Assembly: GCF_030705605.1 (NCBI RefSeq)
Contig: NZ_JAPCKK010000016.1
Span: 186,001 to 250,000 of the forward strand
Length of the DNA: 64,000 bases
Origin: Paenibacillus zeirhizosphaerae
Lineage (GTDB): Bacteria > Bacillota > Bacilli > Paenibacillales > Paenibacillaceae
Direction of reading: 5' to 3'
Below are positions 7,625 through 16,021 of the stretch, piece after piece. The notes beneath the pieces were generated by a model. It ran no database searches. It was not told the origin of the DNA and saw nothing but the letters and a program-made list of their open reading frames with translations. A program made the position numbers and the translations under genes. Within the stretch, counting starts at the first letter, position 1, and each line of letters starts with the position of its first letter.

Positions 7625-8731
7625 TTAAACAATATGCAGCATTTTGTCCAAGGCCAGCACCGCTTCGCGCTGGATATGAGACGGCACTTTTACAATTCCT
7701 ACCGGACTCCCCTGCTCGATCTGCTCAAGCGACCATAGAAGATGGGGCAGGTCAATGCGGTTCATCGTTAGGCATGGGCACATATCAGGATTGAGGGAAA
7801 CGATGTGCTGCTCCGGATGTTCACGGATGATTCTTTGCACAAGATTCATCTCTGTGCCTACAGCCCACTTGCTGCCTGGCGCGGACTTGCGTATCGTTTC
7901 GATGATAAACTTAGTCGAGCCTGCGCAATCCGCCAGTTGCACTACTTCATGCGAGCATTCCGGGTGCACGATAATCCGGACTTCGCGGTCCAGCTCCCTT
8001 TGCCGCATTACGTTTTCAACCGTAAATTTCTCATGAACGGAACAGTGACCTTTCCATAAAATAACTTTGATCGTTTCAGGGTCCTGCTCCGTTAGCAGTC
8101 TGTTTTCATGCGGGTCCCACACAGCCATCTGTTCCAGCCCTATACCCAGGTCATACGCGGTATTCCGGCCCAAATGCTGATCGGGCAGGAACAAGATCCG
8201 CTGCTTCTGCTTCAGTGCCCAATCCACCACCTGTTTGGCATTGGAAGAGGTTACGGTTGCCCCGCCGTTTCTGCCAACAAAGGCTTTGATTTCTGCTGTC
8301 GAGTTGACATAGGTTAACGGTAGAAGCGTATCGCCGAATAAGCTCTGCAGCTCGCTCCACGCTCTTTCCGTCTGCATCATATCGGCCATGTCCGCCATCG
8401 AGCAGCCTGCCCGCATATCGGGAAGGATGACCGTCTGCCGCTCGGAGGTCAGCATATCGGCGGTCTCTGCCATGAAGTGAACACCACAGAATACGATATA
8501 TTCAGCCTCCGTATTCAGCGCGGACTGCTCAGCTAGTTGCAATGAATCGCCGGTAATGTCAGCGAATTGGATCACTTCGTCCTTCTGATAATGGTGGCCG
8601 GGGATCAGCAGCCTATTGCCGAACTTCTCTTTTAGTGCAACCACCCGCTGCTCCATCTCGACTGTCGTCATTTGCTTGTATCGCTCCGGCATCATTCCTT
8701 GATGCCCTTTCAACGCTTCCAGAATAGACAT
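7625..8731 (-). CDS. nadA: Quinolinate synthase A
   Basis: A 368-residue NadA that condenses iminoaspartate with dihydroxyacetone phosphate to quinolinate. The cysteines expected to hold the [4Fe-4S] cluster are visible in [22 protein letters not shown] and [13 protein letters not shown], and the segment [16 protein letters not shown] near the N-terminus binds substrate. An ATG at 8731 is preferred over a GTG at 8737 because AGAGGA lies ten bases upstream. It is the last gene of nadB-nadC-nadA, 41 bases after nadC, and is followed at once by a terminator. Expression is expected to be repressed by NiaR when niacin is plentiful. Confidence 0.95.
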   Translation of the reverse strand: MSILEALKGHQGMMPERYKQMTTVEMEQRVVALKEKFGNRLLIPGHHYQKDEVIQFADITGDSLQLAEQSALNTEAEYIVFCGVHFMAETADMLTSERQTVILPDMRAGCSMADMADMMQTERAWSELQSLFGDTLLPLTYVNSTAEIKAFVGRNGGATVTSSNAKQVVDWALKQKQRILFLPDQHLGRNTAYDLGIGLEQMAVWDPHENRLLTEQDPETIKVILWKGHCSVHEKFTVENVMRQRELDREVRIIVHPECSHEVVQLADCAGSTKFIIETIRKSAPGSKWAVGTEMNLVQRIIREHPEQHIVSLNPDMCPCLTMNRIDLPHLLWSLEQIEQGSPVGIVKVPSHIQREAVLALDKMLHIV

Positions 8732-8772
8732 TTTCACTCATTCCTCTCCCAAGGCTTTGGGTTCAGCCCCGT

Positions 8773-9603
8773 CTATATTTTCACATCCATACTAATATCC
8801 AGACTCTGCACCGAATGCGTCAAAAATCCAAGTGAGATGCAGTGAACTCCGGTTCCACGGAACAAAGACAGGCTGTCCGGTGTTATTCCGCCTGAAGCCT
8901 CTGTAACGATATGCGGCGGTGTCAAGCCGACGAATTCCCGGACGGTATCCGGTGGACAATTATCGAACATAATGACGTCTGCGCCCGCCTCAATTGCCTC
9001 CCTAAGCTGCTGCTCATCCTCAATCTCGACTTCGATCTTGACCATATGTCCGGCTGCGGCGCGGACTCTCGCTACTGCTTCCTTGATGGAACCGCAGGCG
9101 GCGATGTGGTTATCCTTAATCATGATGCCGTCATACAGGCCGAAGCGGTGGTTATAACCGCCGCCCGTGCGGACAGCATACTTTTCAAGCATTCGCAATC
9201 CCGGCGTTGTCTTTCTGGTGTCACACAGACGAATGTTGGGATCATTGAGCCTGTTCACACAATCCCGCGTCAGTGTTGCGATGCCTGACATCCGTTGAAT
9301 CAGATTCAGTACGACCCTTTCCCCGGTCAGAAGAGAAGCAGCACGACCCTTCAATTCCGCAATCACGGTGCCGGGGGCCAGTGTCTCTCCGTCTCTTCTG
9401 CACATTTCAATCTCGATGTTCGTATCAAGAATGGCGAAGCCTTCCCGGATAATGTCGCTGCCCACGAAGAGACCGTTCCCTTTGCTGTGAATGACAGCTT
9501 CACAGACCTGATCCCCGAAGATCAGTGAGGATGTCAGATCCCCGCTGCCGATATCCTCCACATAAAAAGTCTCCAGCATGCGTTTCAACTGTAAACGTTC
9601 CAT
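8773..9603 (-). CDS. nadC: Nicotinate-nucleotide pyrophosphorylase (carboxylating)
   Basis: A 276-residue quinolinate phosphoribosyltransferase, the normal length. Family motifs include ERVVLNLIQRMSGIATLT, CDTRKTTPGLR, GGGYNHRFGLYDGIMIKDNH and IEVEIEDEQQLREAIEAGADVIMFDN, covering the quinolinate-binding Arg/Lys/His and the acidic PRPP-Mg site. It converts quinolinate and PRPP to nicotinate mononucleotide. It overlaps the 3' end of nadB by 19 bases, so translation is probably coupled, and nadA follows. Confidence 0.96.
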   Translation of the reverse strand: MERLQLKRMLETFYVEDIGSGDLTSSLIFGDQVCEAVIHSKGNGLFVGSDIIREGFAILDTNIEIEMCRRDGETLAPGTVIAELKGRAASLLTGERVVLNLIQRMSGIATLTRDCVNRLNDPNIRLCDTRKTTPGLRMLEKYAVRTGGGYNHRFGLYDGIMIKDNHIAACGSIKEAVARVRAAAGHMVKIEVEIEDEQQLREAIEAGADVIMFDNCPPDTVREFVGLTPPHIVTEASGGITPDSLSLFRGTGVHCISLGFLTHSVQSLDISMDVKI

Positions 9604-11171
9604 GATTGAGCAATCCCTTCATTTTCTCTGATTTGTATGCCGTTCCTGCTGTGAATGATCTGCTTCCCACGCCAGTTGTCATCATCTGTCACAGAAAAAT
9701 CAACGCGGAAATGAGCTCCCCGGCTTTCTTCCCGCTGCAGCGCAGAGGCCGTAACCAGCTTGGCGAGCTGCCATAGATGCAGGCGTTCAAGCTGCTCTTT
9801 TGTGATCTTTTGCACATGAACAGGGTCTAGCTTCACTTCATGCAGCCAGCGATACAGGGCCCTAAGCTCCTCCCCGCTCCTCTGGATAGACATGTTATCA
9901 CTCATACGCTGCTGCAATTCTTCAAGGGCCATCCGGGGTAGCTCATAACTACCCTCCCGCTCCTTCGCCGGAAGGCTTCGCCCGGACTCGCGGGCAAACT
10001 GGCCAGGTACAAGCTGTGTAATCCGCTGCGCCACCCGGTCACCCATGACCAAAGCTTCCAGCAACGAGTTGCTTGCCAGCCTGTTGGCTCCGTGCAGGCC
10101 TGTGCAGGCCGCTTCTCCTATCGCATATAGGCCAGGAACCGTACTCTCGCCCCATTCATTAACCCGTATGCCTCCCATCAGAAAATGCATGCCCGGAGCA
10201 ACCGGAATCCTGCTCTCCCTGATATCTATTCCCGCAGCCTCACACAGACTGGAAATGGTCGGGAATCGGTCCGCAAAATCCCGGCAGCCGCTGATATCGA
10301 TGTATAGCGAATGTCCATTCCGAATTTCCTCATGCATCACCCTCGCTACGACATCCCGCGGGGCAAGGTCCGCCATCGCATGACGTCCGTTCATAATCCG
10401 CCTGCCGGTTTCATCCCGGATGACTCCGCCCTCGCCACGTACCGCCTCAGAGACGAGTCCGTAGCAAATGCCCTCATGCACGAGCAAGGTAGGATGAAAT
10501 TGGATGAATTCCAGGTCTGTAAGCTCAGCACCCGCCCTGTAAGCCATCATCAGACCATCGCCGGTCACCGTTGTGTCATTGGTATGACGGCTGAACAGAC
10601 TCCCGCAGCCTCCGGCCGCGATCACGACAGCATCGGCCCTCATCTCGAACAGTCCGGTTTCCTCATGGCTGGCCAGCACTCCAGTGCAGCTTCCCTGCTC
10701 CATTAGCAGTTCATACACCGTGACCTGCTCCATCACACGCACATTGTCACCCAGACGCTCCACCAAATGCCGGACCAGCATTTTACCTGTCGCATCACCA
10801 CCCGCATGGAAGATCCGGTTCACATGATGCCCGCCTTCCCTGCCAAGCTGCGGCTCTCCCTGCTCATCCAGATCAAATGGAAAACGCTGCTCAAGCAGCC
10901 GTTCAAGCATGTGTCTGCCGTCCTCGATGATGCCTGCGGCCACCTTGACATCATTATGTCCGCCGCCGACAGCCAGTGTATCGGCCAAATGAGCCGCCGC
11001 AGTATCTCCTGCCTGGTGGAAGGAAGCGATCCCTCCTTGTGCCAGCATGGAATTGCTGCGGGTGACAGTGCTTTTAGTAAGCAGCGTTATCTCTGTATCC
11101 TTGGGCATGGCCGTGGCAAATGACAGTGCTGCAGCCCCGCTTCCGATCACAATCACCGATCGAAAAGACAT
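9585..11171 (-). CDS. nadB: L-aspartate oxidase
   Basis: A 528-residue flavoprotein that oxidises L-aspartate to iminoaspartate for quinolinate synthesis. The FAD-binding motif VIGSGAAALSFA is at residues 8-19, MLAQGGIAS near 45, a GGEGG-type substrate loop appears as RGEGGVIRD near 255, and HGANRLASNSLLEALV near 360 is the succinate-dehydrogenase-family FAD-binding signature. Start ATG at 11171 follows an AAAGGGGTGG site. It is the first gene of the nadBCA operon, facing the nifS-like/niaR pair across a 110-base region with a NiaR-type operator. Confidence 0.96.
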   Translation of the reverse strand: MSFRSVIVIGSGAAALSFATAMPKDTEITLLTKSTVTRSNSMLAQGGIASFHQAGDTAAAHLADTLAVGGGHNDVKVAAGIIEDGRHMLERLLEQRFPFDLDEQGEPQLGREGGHHVNRIFHAGGDATGKMLVRHLVERLGDNVRVMEQVTVYELLMEQGSCTGVLASHEETGLFEMRADAVVIAAGGCGSLFSRHTNDTTVTGDGLMMAYRAGAELTDLEFIQFHPTLLVHEGICYGLVSEAVRGEGGVIRDETGRRIMNGRHAMADLAPRDVVARVMHEEIRNGHSLYIDISGCRDFADRFPTISSLCEAAGIDIRESRIPVAPGMHFLMGGIRVNEWGESTVPGLYAIGEAACTGLHGANRLASNSLLEALVMGDRVAQRITQLVPGQFARESGRSLPAKEREGSYELPRMALEELQQRMSDNMSIQRSGEELRALYRWLHEVKLDPVHVQKITKEQLERLHLWQLAKLVTASALQREESRGAHFRVDFSVTDDDNWRGKQIIHSRNGIQIRENEGIAQSWNVYS

Positions 11172-11191
11172 AAAACCACCCCTTTGTCGTC

Positions 11192-11213
11192 ACATGTGTC
11201 TTGACACATATGT
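11192..11213. promoter_or_regulatory. Predicted NiaR operator in the nad divergon
   Basis: An imperfect palindrome, ACATGTGT-cttg-ACACATATGT, with further TTTACACA bases after it. It overlaps the -35 of the nifS-like promoter and lies in the only regulatory region of nadBCA. The niaR gene two genes away encodes the matching 3H-domain repressor. Confidence 0.65.
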
Positions 11214-11230
11214 TTACACATCTCTACAAT
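11201..11230 (+). promoter_or_regulatory. Promoter of the nifS-like/niaR unit
   Basis: TTGACA (11201-11206) and TACAAT (11225-11230) with an 18-base spacer, overlapped by the operator palindrome, consistent with NiaR autoregulation. Confidence 0.7.
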
Positions 11231-11281
11231 AATCTCAAGGTTTTTATTTCGGTTGAATTTCTGACATAAAGGAGCAAAGCG

Positions 11282-12418
11282 ATGATTTATCTGGACTACG
11301 CCGCATCCGCCCCCATGAGCGAGGAAGCGCTGCACGTGTTTCATGAGTTGAATAAAGAAGTATACGGGAATGCAAGCAGTCTGCACGATGCCGGGGGTAA
11401 AGCCGAGCATATACTCAACTACTGCCGCAGACAGCTCGCCGGACTCATCCATGGACGTGAGGAAGGGATTTATTTTACAAGCGGAGGTACGGAATCGAAT
11501 ATACTTGCCCTGCAATCCGTATTGAACGGGCTACCCGCCTCGAAGCGGCATTTCATTACGACCTCGGTGGAGCACTCCTCCATCCGCAATCTGGTCTCCT
11601 TACTGCAAAGCCAAGGCTGGGAAATCTCCATCATGCAGCCGGATCTGAACGGTCGGATCACCCCTGAAATTTTGCTCAGCCATTTAAAGGAGAACACGGG
11701 CCTCGTCTCCATACAGCACGCCAATTCGGAAACCGGAATCATCCAGGATTTACAGGAGCTGTCGTCTGTTCTGAAAGAACGCCATGTACTCCTGCATACT
11801 GATGCGGTTCAGACCTTTGGCAAAATACCTGTTCATGCCGATGAGCTCGGCTTTGATGTGCTTACAGTGTCCAGTCACAAGCTTTACGGTCCGAAAGGGG
11901 TGGGCGCGGTGTATATCCGTCCCGGCATCCCTTGGAAGCCCGTCTACCCTGGCACCACACACGAAAAAGGCTTCCGCCCGGGCACCGTCAACGTTCCGGG
12001 TATCGGCGCCTTTATTGCAGCCGCTGCCGCAATGATCGGACAAATGACGGAGCTCTCGCAACATTTTCAGAAATTAAGATCACACCTGTTCACGGAAGCG
12101 GAACGGCTCGGTATCCCTTTGAAACCGGTTGTGCAAGAAGTGCGGGCACAGGTGCTGCCTCATATTGCAGGCTGCTATTTTCTGAAGGCCGAAGGACAGT
12201 ATATAATGTTAGAATGCAACCGTAACGGAATATGCATATCCACCGGAAGCGCATGTGCCGCAGGGCAGCAGGAGCCCTCACCTTCCGTCAAGGCCTTGGG
12301 AGCAACAAATCAGGAGGCCCTGCGTTTCATCCGTATATCTTTCGGACAGCATACGACCCTGCAGGAAATGGACTTGCTCCTGAAGACCCTGCAGACAACG
12401 TCATTCAGCAAGCTATAA
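11282..12418 (+). CDS. Cysteine desulfurase of the NAD locus (NifS/IscS-like, NadS-type)
   Basis: A 378-residue PLP-dependent class V aminotransferase. Visible are the N-terminal MIYLDYAASAP, the SGGTESN substrate/PLP segment, TSVEHSS, VSSHKLYGPKGVGAVYIR containing the PLP Lys, and the catalytic Cys loop STGSACAAG near 325. In Bacillus the equivalent gene (nifS/nadF, divergent from nadB) supplies sulfur for the NadA iron-sulfur cluster. Here it has the same divergent arrangement and shares its promoter with niaR 28 bases downstream. Its dedicated role in NadA maturation is inferred from that context. Confidence 0.92.
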   Translation: MIYLDYAASAPMSEEALHVFHELNKEVYGNASSLHDAGGKAEHILNYCRRQLAGLIHGREEGIYFTSGGTESNILALQSVLNGLPASKRHFITTSVEHSSIRNLVSLLQSQGWEISIMQPDLNGRITPEILLSHLKENTGLVSIQHANSETGIIQDLQELSSVLKERHVLLHTDAVQTFGKIPVHADELGFDVLTVSSHKLYGPKGVGAVYIRPGIPWKPVYPGTTHEKGFRPGTVNVPGIGAFIAAAAAMIGQMTELSQHFQKLRSHLFTEAERLGIPLKPVVQEVRAQVLPHIAGCYFLKAEGQYIMLECNRNGICISTGSACAAGQQEPSPSVKALGATNQEALRFIRISFGQHTTLQEMDLLLKTLQTTSFSKL

Positions 12419-12446
12419 GTGTGTCATAAGGAGGGAATTAAACATC

Positions 12447-12989
12447 ATGAGCGGAGAGATCAAGCTAAGCGGTGCGGAACGGCGTGAGAAGCTGCTGCAG
12501 TGGCTGAAGGAGAATTCCCCGCTGACGGGCAGTGAGCTGGCCCGGAGATCATCGGTGTCGCGCCAGGTCATTGTACAGGATATCACGCTGCTCAAAGCCA
12601 GGAATGAACCGATCATGGCCACCAGCCAGGGTTATATGTATCTGGCCAAGCCCGAGGCAGCCGACAGGCTGATTGAACGCATTGTCGCCGTCCAGCACGG
12701 CCCCGAACGGACTGAGGAAGAGCTGCAGCTCATTGTTGATTACGGAGTCACCGTGAAGGATGTCATTGTCGAGCACCCGGTTTATGGCGAGCTTACTGCC
12801 CCCATTCTTGCCTCCACCCGCCAGGACGTTCATCAGTTCATTCTGCGCATCACTTCTACGAAGGCGTCCTATTTGTCCGAACTGACGGGCGGTGTTCATC
12901 TTCATACGCTGACGGCACCGGATCAGGAACGGCTCGATCAGGCATGCCAAGCCTTGGAGCGTGCGGGTTTTCTGCTGGCAGACTCATAG
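12447..12989 (+). CDS. niaR: Transcriptional repressor NiaR (niacin-responsive)
   Basis: A 180-residue repressor. An N-terminal HTH_11-type helix-turn-helix (ERREKLLQWLKENSPLTGSELARRSSVSRQVIVQDI) is followed by a 3H domain with the expected histidines in EHPVYG, QDVHQFI and VHLHTLTAP, which bind metal and niacin in this family. NiaR (YrxA) represses NAD synthesis and niacin uptake genes in Firmicutes when niacin is present. It follows the cysteine desulfurase and sits across from nadBCA, so it probably represses both units through the operator at 11192-11213. Confidence 0.93.
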   Translation: MSGEIKLSGAERREKLLQWLKENSPLTGSELARRSSVSRQVIVQDITLLKARNEPIMATSQGYMYLAKPEAADRLIERIVAVQHGPERTEEELQLIVDYGVTVKDVIVEHPVYGELTAPILASTRQDVHQFILRITSTKASYLSELTGGVHLHTLTAPDQERLDQACQALERAGFLLADS

Positions 12990-13009
12990 AAGGGGTTATA
13001 ATCTTAAGA

Positions 13010-13057
13010 AACGGGCAGCCCGTTCCGCCTCATGCGGAGGGTTGTCCATTGTTTTTT
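13010..13057 (+). terminator. Probable terminator after niaR
   Basis: Hairpins AACGGG-cag-CCCGTT and CCGCCTCATGCGG are followed by a T6 run at 13052-13057. The T run is separated from the last stem, so efficiency is uncertain. Confidence 0.45.
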
Positions 13058-13185
13058 CCGCAACCCCGTCGTTCCTCCAGCCTATAATTTTCCCCCTGGA
13101 TAGTTAAAATTTATCCTTTCTTTCAGCTTTTCACCTTTATATAGTGGAATCAATCCTAAATCCTAGAATAAAGGAGGAAATTCAT

Positions 13186-14238
13186 ATGACCCGAAAAGCA
13201 AAAATGAATAAAACGCTTCGCTCTGTCACGATGACGGTCTTCGTGTTGGTTTTTGTCCTGATCTCTTCTGGTGTTATTTCAGCTCATGGTTACGTGAACT
13301 CCCCGACAAGCCGGGCGCTGCTGTGCCAGCAAAAGGTGAATACGAACTGCGGACAGGTACAGTATGAGCCTCAGAGCATAGAAGCCAAGGGCAATTTCCC
13401 CACAGGCGGTCCTGCTGACGGACAAATTACGGGAGGCGGCATATTCCCTGAACTGTTCGAACAAACGGCAAACCGCTGGAGCAAGGTCAATATGACCGGT
13501 GGTCCGAACACCTTTAACTGGACCCTCACCGCTGCTCATGCCACCACGGAATGGAAGTATTATATTACGAAAAAAGGCTGGAACTCCAACAAGCCGATTG
13601 CCCGCAGCGATCTAGAGCTGTTCTGCTCTTTCAATGACGGTGGTGCCCGTCCGGCATTCAGTGTGTCTCATACCTGCAACGTACCGACAGACCGGAGCGG
13701 GTATTATGTGATTCTCGGCGTGTGGGAGATTGCGGATACCGGCAACGCCTTTTATCAAGCCATTGACGTGAACCTGTCCAACGACGGTACCGGCGGCGGA
13801 TCAGATACGCAAGCTCCAACCGCCCCTTCCAATCTTCGCTCAACTGCAGCAACCTCCTCCTCTATAGTACTTGCCTGGAATGCCTCTACCGACAATGTTG
13901 GTGTCACAGGATATACGATTTACCGCGATACTACTCCTGTGGGAAGTGTAGCGGGCACCCTGACAAGTTACACCGTCACCGGACTGTCTGCAGATACGCA
14001 GTATACCTTTACAGTCAAAGCAGTTGACGCCGCAGACAATGAATCGGCTGCCAGCAATGCTGCAACCGCCACGACCTCTGACCCTTCCACCGAAGCACCA
14101 GATTGGGCGCCCAATACAACCTACAATGTAAATGATCTTGTAACTTATAACGGGGTCGTGTATCAATGCCGCCAAGCCCACACTTCTTTGGATGGATGGG
14201 AGCCTTCGACAACTCCGGCACTTTGGACAGAAGTCTAA
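13186..14238 (+). CDS. Secreted lytic polysaccharide monooxygenase (AA10) with FnIII and CBM5/12
   Basis: A 350-residue secreted enzyme. A signal peptide (residues 1-33, hydrophobic VFVLVFVLISSGVISA) is cut before H34, giving the mature N-terminus HGYVNSP; H34 and H118 (TAAHATTEW) form the copper histidine brace. The AA10 catalytic domain runs to about residue 200, then a TQAPTAPSNL-type fibronectin III domain (about 213-297), then a CBM5/12 chitin-binding module (DWAPNTTYNVNDLVTYNGVV, W-rich C-terminus). It oxidatively cleaves crystalline chitin, or possibly cellulose. The start at 13186 follows AAGGAGGAAA; the gene is followed by a strong terminator. Confidence 0.95.
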   Translation: MTRKAKMNKTLRSVTMTVFVLVFVLISSGVISAHGYVNSPTSRALLCQQKVNTNCGQVQYEPQSIEAKGNFPTGGPADGQITGGGIFPELFEQTANRWSKVNMTGGPNTFNWTLTAAHATTEWKYYITKKGWNSNKPIARSDLELFCSFNDGGARPAFSVSHTCNVPTDRSGYYVILGVWEIADTGNAFYQAIDVNLSNDGTGGGSDTQAPTAPSNLRSTAATSSSIVLAWNASTDNVGVTGYTIYRDTTPVGSVAGTLTSYTVTGLSADTQYTFTVKAVDAADNESAASNAATATTSDPSTEAPDWAPNTTYNVNDLVTYNGVVYQCRQAHTSLDGWEPSTTPALWTEV

Positions 14239-14266
14239 GATCAGGTTTTTGAGATGCACACATGAA

Positions 14267-14308
14267 GAGGATGAAGCCCGTCCTGCCGGATGCTTCATCC
14301 TCTCTTTT
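14267..14308 (+). terminator. Terminator of the LPMO gene
   Basis: Stem GAGGATGAAGC/GCTTCATCCTC (11 bp) followed by TCTTTTC. Confidence 0.85.
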
Positions 14309-14310
14309 CA

Positions 14311-14340
14311 TTGGTACAGGTCCGGGGATTATGATATAAT
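14311..14340 (+). promoter_or_regulatory. Predicted promoter of the 163-residue hypothetical gene
   Basis: TTGGTA (14311-14316) and a perfect TATAAT (14335-14340) with an 18-base spacer, directly after the LPMO terminator and 36 bases before the next start codon. Confidence 0.5.
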
Positions 14341-14376
14341 CCGGTTCAGCACAAGACAAAGTTTACCGGAGGTATT

Positions 14377-14868
14377 ATGCTAACGTTTGAGCAAAAAATC
14401 AGCATTCTCGAGGTCTTTCCTGAGCTGGAGCGCAGGGACGTCTCTCTCGGGCGGGTTAACTTCCACTATGAGGACAGCGTGTATGATAAAAAAACGGTCG
14501 TCTACCACCTGCATCCCAATGGAAATGGTTTCGTTTACGGAGCGCTCCTGTCCGATTATAAGGCGGATAGCAAGGGATTGGTGAATATCCGCGATTTCTC
14601 CGCTGAGGAGCTGAAAGCTATAGTGCACGCTTCGATTCGCTCTCTCTCGGGACAGAATCGTCTGAAACCGACAGCCGATGGACATCCGTCCGTCTCAGGC
14701 GCTGCTGAACAAGCCTCTACTTGGGCCGATGCCGGAGGGCATACGTTGAATCTGCTGCAGGAGGACGATATGTGGTATATTTACGCAAGTGAAAGCCTCG
14801 AAATGGTATTCGAAACCCTGGATGAAGCCGAAGAGTATTTGCGTGAGGAAGGCTTCTCCCCTTCTTAA
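14377..14868 (+). CDS. Conserved-looking hypothetical protein
   Basis: A 163-residue soluble protein that I do not recognise. It has no signal peptide or membrane segment. The N-terminal half (FEQKISILEVFPELERRDVSLGRV, then YHLHPNGNGFVYGALL) and the C-terminal half (WYIYASESLEMVFETLDEAEEYLREEG) look like two compact alpha/beta pieces joined by a polar linker around residues 90-125. Good GGAGG spacing before ATG at 14377, its own promoter and terminator, and codon use like its neighbours support a real gene. Confidence 0.75.
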   Translation: MLTFEQKISILEVFPELERRDVSLGRVNFHYEDSVYDKKTVVYHLHPNGNGFVYGALLSDYKADSKGLVNIRDFSAEELKAIVHASIRSLSGQNRLKPTADGHPSVSGAAEQASTWADAGGHTLNLLQEDDMWYIYASESLEMVFETLDEAEEYLREEGFSPS

Positions 14869-14876
14869 AGCCAATC

Positions 14877-14911
14877 AGCCCCTTCCGTACATGGAAAGGG
14901 CTCTTTTATTT
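14877..14911 (+). terminator. Terminator of the 163-residue hypothetical gene
   Basis: Stem AGCCC-c-TTCC/GGAA-a-GGGCT followed by CTTTTATTT, immediately after the stop codon. Confidence 0.8.
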
Positions 14912-15749
14912 ATACCTCCAGCTTTACCGCTTCAGCTCGTGTCTCTTCAATAAATCTCTTACACGCAGCCATTTCCTGCTCGCTCGCCTGTTCCATGATC
15001 ATATGCACCTCCGGTTTATACTGCTGCAGAAGACGCATGTATAACGGGTAGTTCATATCCCCCAAACCCGGGGCTACGGTGATCACCCGTCCATCCTCTG
15101 TCCGCTTACGGTCCTTGGCATGGCAGGCGATAATGTGTGAGCCAAGCAAGTCGAACGCTTCCCGGATAACTTCATCCTGTCTGTCTATGTTGCCCTCATG
15201 AAGCAGATTCCCCGGATCAAGCACAACGCCGATGTGGGAGGAAGGCACCCGGATCAGAAGCTCATTCAGCTCCCTGGCGGTTCCGACCAGATGACCGTTC
15301 GCAGCCTCCAGGCCGATAAACACGCCCCACTTCTCTGCTTCTTCCGCCAGTTCCTTTACCGTTTCACGCAGAATAATCCAATCCAGCTCATGGTATGCAC
15401 CGTTCGGATGGGTGCCCGTCTCCGCCGCTACCATTGGAGCTCCGAATAGATGCGCATACCGGATCAGTTCTTTAAAACGTTCCTTGTTTTCACGGAGCAC
15501 TACGGGATCACGGTGAAAAAAATGCAGATAGCAGCCCAGTACGGATACCGTGACACCATGCTTGCGAAATTCCTCCGCCATTCCCATCACAAGCCCCGGA
15601 CTCAATCGACCGGCCTTCGTAAAATCCACATCGCTGACCGCCTTCCACAATGCCAATTGAATATGGCTGAAGCCAGCGTTCCCGATTTTGGCGGCCAACT
15701 CCCGGTAAGGCAGGCTGCCGAATAAGTGGGCCAGTACACCAACAGACAT
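14910..15749 (-). CDS. Sugar phosphate isomerase/epimerase-like TIM-barrel protein
   Basis: A 279-residue AP-endonuclease-2-like TIM barrel, the fold of xylose isomerase-like epimerases. Metal-site residues are visible: GLEAANGH (Glu), GVVLDPGNLLHEG (Asp), ACHAKDRKR (His/Lys) and MIMEQASEQE (Glu), spaced as in divalent-metal sugar isomerases. The sugar is unknown. The start at 15749 (MSVGVL) is chosen over upstream in-frame ATGs because AGGAG lies nine bases upstream of it. It is monocistronic, and divergent from the GH51 arabinofuranosidase, which hints at a pentose or plant-polysaccharide role (inference). Confidence 0.85.
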   Translation of the reverse strand: MSVGVLAHLFGSLPYRELAAKIGNAGFSHIQLALWKAVSDVDFTKAGRLSPGLVMGMAEEFRKHGVTVSVLGCYLHFFHRDPVVLRENKERFKELIRYAHLFGAPMVAAETGTHPNGAYHELDWIILRETVKELAEEAEKWGVFIGLEAANGHLVGTARELNELLIRVPSSHIGVVLDPGNLLHEGNIDRQDEVIREAFDLLGSHIIACHAKDRKRTEDGRVITVAPGLGDMNYPLYMRLLQQYKPEVHMIMEQASEQEMAACKRFIEETRAEAVKLEV

Positions 15750-16021
15750 GCTCATCATCTCCTCTGTGGAAATATGCAAATTTCTAATCTAACCCAAGTT
15801 TAACTTCAAAACAGCCCTTATGGTTGGATTCGCTTACAAAAGTCTGATTTTTGTTGCTTTTCTGCTATTTTTTAATTGCAAATCGCCTTGGGAATGATAA
15901 GATAAGAATATAATTCGCATTTATATTATTAATAAATGATTTTATTACATTATTGATGCGGATTATTGTGCAACCGTTTCATTAAATCATTATAGATTCG
16001 CCAATAAAGGAGATGAGTAAT

